A stretch of DNA of 21,091 nucleotides from Gammaproteobacteria bacterium (lineage in GTDB: Bacteria; Pseudomonadota; Gammaproteobacteria; S144-34): contig WGBS01000005.1 in assembly GCA_015494165.1 (NCBI GenBank), forward strand, positions 1 through 21,091. Reading direction: 5' to 3'. The notes under the pieces are model-generated. The model saw only the letters and a list, made by a program, of their open reading frames with translations, did not search any database and had not been told where the DNA came from. Below, piece after piece: positions 18,971 through 21,091 of the stretch (within the stretch, counting starts at the first letter, position 1; every line of letters starts with the position of its first letter). The translations under genes were made by a program, and so were the position numbers.

Positions 18971-20821
18971 TCAGGACACCGAGACCACGCGGAACATGCC
19001 CGCCTTCATGTGGTAGAGCAGGTGGCAGTGGAAGGCCCAGTCGCCGGGCGCGTCCGCCGTGATCAGCACCGAGAGCATCTCGCCCGGCTTGAGCACGACC
19101 GTGTGCTTGCGCGGGCGGTGCTCGCCCTGGGCGTTCTCGAGCTCCATCCACATCCCGTGCAGGTGGATGGGGTGGTCCATCATGGTGTCGTTGACCATGA
19201 TCAGCCGCAGGCGCTCGCCGTGGCGGAAATGGATCGGCCCCGTGACCTCCGTGAACTTCTTGCCGTCGAAGGACCACATGTAACGCTCCATGTTGCCCGT
19301 GAGGTGGAGCTCGATCTCGCGCTGCGGCGGCCTGCGGTCGGGCCAGGGCGCGAGCGCGCGCAGGTCGTCGTAGACCAGCACGCGGTGGCCGGGCGCGCTC
19401 GCGAGCCCCACCCCCGGCTCGTCCATGCGGTACTGGGGGTTGTCGGTGACCATGGCCGCGCCCGGCCCGTGGCCGCCCGGCGGATGCTGCACCTTGCGAC
19501 CGGCGAGCACCCAGCCGGCGGGCGCGCCGCCCATGGCCATGGCGCCGTGGCCCATGCCGTGCATCATGCCGTGTCCCTTGCCACGGCCCATGCCGCCTTG
19601 GGCCTCCCTCTTCATCGGCATGTCATCGGCGCCGCCGTGGCCCGCCATGCCGTGGTGCATCCCCCCGTGCCCGGCGTGGCCCATGGCCGCCGCGTCGCGC
19701 TCCACCGGACCCTTGCGCGGCTCGACCGCCGGCCCCTTCAGGCCGGCGCGCGGCGTGAGACTCGCGCGCACGAAGCCCGAGCGGTCCATGGACTCGGCCA
19801 TGATGGTGTAGGGCCGGTCGTCGGGCTCGACGATCACGTCGTAGGTCTCGGCCACGCCGATGCGGAACTCGTCCACGGTCACCGGCGCCACGTGCTGGCC
19901 GTCGGCGTGCACCACCGTCATCTTCAGGCCCGGGATGCGCACGTCGAAGAAGGTCATGGCCGAGGCGTTGATGAAGCGCAGCCGCACCCGCTCGCCGGGG
20001 CGGAAGAGCGCGCTCCACTCGGTTTCGGCCGGACGGCCGTTGATCAGGTAGGTGTACTCGGCCCCCGTCACGTCGAGGATGTCGCGCGAGCTCATGCGCA
20101 TCACGGCCCACATTGCCCTGTCGCGCCAGGCCTGCGCCCAGCCCTTCTCGCGCGCCTCGCGCAGGAAGTCGCCGACGGTGCGCTGCTGGTAGTTGAAATA
20201 GCCCTCGGACTTCTTCAGGCGCGAGAACACCCAGTGGGGGTCGTGGAAGGTCCAGTCCGAGAGCACCACGGCGTAGTCGCGGTCGTACTCGAAGGGCTCG
20301 GGCTCGCGCGGCTCGATGACCAGCGGCGCGTAGTGGCCGAGCTGCTCCTGCAGCCCCGAGTGGCTGTGGTACCAGTAGGTGCCGTACTGCTTCACGGGGA
20401 AGCGGTAGACGAAGGTCTCGCCGGGGCGGATGCCCCGGAAGCTCACGCCCGGGACGCCGTCCATCTCCGGCGGCACCAGGATCCCGTGCCAGTGGATGGA
20501 GGTGTCCTCGTCGAGCCGGTTGGTGACGCGCAGCTCGACCTCGCGGCCCTCCTTCCAGCGCAGCAGCGGGCCCGGGATGGTGCCGTTGATGGTGATGGGG
20601 TTGCCGAGACGGCGGCCGATGCGCATGGGCCGGCGCTCGATGGTCAGCTCGAAGATGTCGAGGTTGCCCTCGCTGCGCTTGGGCGCCTCGACGTTGCCGC
20701 TCGCGCCCCAGCCGAAGGCGGGCGCGAGCCGGCCCAGCCCGGCCATGAGGCCGAGCGCGGCCGCGCCGCGCAGGACGCGGCGGCGGCCCGGGTCGTGGGC
20801 GTGCCGTGTACGGTGGCTCAT
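18971..20821 (-). CDS. copA: Copper-resistance multicopper oxidase CopA
   Basis: A 616-residue periplasmic oxidase. It has a twin-arginine signal (GRRRVLRGAAALGLMAG) and cupredoxin domains with copper ligands HWHG (110-113), WYHSHSG (150-156), HPIHLHGMWMEL and HCHLLYHMKAGM near residue 600. The last carries the type 1 cysteine and a Met ligand. A central Met/His-rich segment of about 60 residues (MGHAGHGGMHHGMAGHGG to GHGAMAMGG, roughly 375-435) is a copper-binding store. CopA oxidises and sequesters Cu(I). It is the first confident gene of the copA-copB-cytochrome unit. GAGGAGG precedes the ATG. Confidence 0.96.
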   Translation of the reverse strand: MSHRTRHAHDPGRRRVLRGAAALGLMAGLGRLAPAFGWGASGNVEAPKRSEGNLDIFELTIERRPMRIGRRLGNPITINGTIPGPLLRWKEGREVELRVTNRLDEDTSIHWHGILVPPEMDGVPGVSFRGIRPGETFVYRFPVKQYGTYWYHSHSGLQEQLGHYAPLVIEPREPEPFEYDRDYAVVLSDWTFHDPHWVFSRLKKSEGYFNYQQRTVGDFLREAREKGWAQAWRDRAMWAVMRMSSRDILDVTGAEYTYLINGRPAETEWSALFRPGERVRLRFINASAMTFFDVRIPGLKMTVVHADGQHVAPVTVDEFRIGVAETYDVIVEPDDRPYTIMAESMDRSGFVRASLTPRAGLKGPAVEPRKGPVERDAAAMGHAGHGGMHHGMAGHGGADDMPMKREAQGGMGRGKGHGMMHGMGHGAMAMGGAPAGWVLAGRKVQHPPGGHGPGAAMVTDNPQYRMDEPGVGLASAPGHRVLVYDDLRALAPWPDRRPPQREIELHLTGNMERYMWSFDGKKFTEVTGPIHFRHGERLRLIMVNDTMMDHPIHLHGMWMELENAQGEHRPRKHTVVLKPGEMLSVLITADAPGDWAFHCHLLYHMKAGMFRVVSVS

Positions 20822-20935
20822 GTTCTCCTCCTCGCGTTTGGCTCCGTGTCGTGGTCGCGCGGACGTCGGGACGGCGGCGGGTGCCGCCGGGCCAGGCGGC
20901 CGCGGACCCTTACCCTGGCGATGCCGAAGGCGGGC

Positions 20936-21091
20936 TCAGGCGCGGGGAGGGCGGAAGGGGACGGCGGGCATGGGCTCCGTGGGCCGGGGCACCGCGCGCA
21001 CGGCCGGCGCGACACGGACCGGCACGGCTGCCACGGGTGCGGCCGCGACCACGCCGTGGCACTGGGCGCACTGCGGGCAGCCGAGCCGGTC
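20936..21091 (-). CDS. Partial small Cys/His protein, C-terminal end only
   Basis: Reading the minus strand from the window edge gives an open frame of 51 residues to a TGA (plus 20936-20938). It starts DRLGCPQCAQCHG and ends TEPMPAVPFRPPRA. The start lies outside the window. The CPQCAQCH cluster is a likely metal-binding motif. The Pro-Arg-rich ending and its position upstream of copA recall small DUF2946-type secreted proteins that accompany copper genes, which is inference. The gap to copA is 114 bases and contains a short GC hairpin (20873-20888). Confidence 0.55.
   Translation of the reverse strand, partial: DRLGCPQCAQCHGVVAAAPVAAVPVRVAPAVRAVPRPTEPMPAVPFRPPRA

Noticed and set aside
20818..21015. 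65-codon minus-strand frame just before copA
   Set aside because: It is Pro/Arg-rich, without motif or ribosome site, and overlaps another frame that ends a better Cys/His protein.

Overview
This is a very GC-rich bacterial window (about 70% G+C or more by eye). It encodes many periplasmic and membrane proteins, and the gene types point to a proteobacterium. A respiring, probably chemolithotrophic gammaproteobacterium is my best guess, based on the CopA/CopB pair, a bc1-type Rieske protein, several small c-type cytochromes, MerR regulators and YncE-like propellers. I saw no tRNA, rRNA, CRISPR array, transposase or integrase. No gap between genes exceeds 300 bases.

Left part (1-5119): a degenerate repeat and a clear terminator precede a small class I cytochrome c (minus strand). 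Next come a CbiM-like energy-coupling permease (minus), an HDOD signalling protein (plus), a glutaredoxin-like protein (minus) and a methionine-rich Spy/CpxP-like metal-binding protein (minus). Then follows a two-gene minus-strand unit: a tiny YHS protein with a His/Gly tail, and a protein made of two tandem DUF1566 domains. A MerR-type operator/promoter lies upstream of that unit.

Middle plus-strand part (5120-9458): an ECF sigma factor, a membrane anti-sigma candidate and a YncE-like propeller form one tightly overlapping operon that ends at a strong terminator. A second plus-strand unit has a possible MerR-type promoter. It encodes a lycopene-cyclase-like membrane protein, a CcdA/DsbD-like membrane protein and a zinc-ribbon protein.

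Right part (9469-21091): everything is on the minus strand. Read from the right, the order is: the end of a small secreted Cys/His protein; copA; copB; a cytochrome c lipoprotein; a small secreted protein; an acidic secreted protein with a terminator; a DUF302 protein with an FNR-type promoter; a second small secreted protein; a His-rich cytochrome c; MerR regulator 2; an outer-membrane porin; a cytochrome c; MerR regulator 1; a YncE-like propeller; a Rieske protein; a small membrane protein; and a YHS-SLOG fusion.

The genes read as an envelope metal-handling (most likely copper) and redox island. CopA oxidises and binds copper in the periplasm, CopB and the porin sit in the outer membrane, and YHS, DUF302, Met-rich and His-rich proteins bind metal. 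Cytochromes and a Rieske protein tie the island to electron transfer. The strongest new signal is regulatory. Both MerR genes end inside the -35 box of the MerR-type promoter that drives the next gene, and sites of the same design appear at two more promoters. An FNR-like box sits at the class II activation position of the DUF302 promoter.
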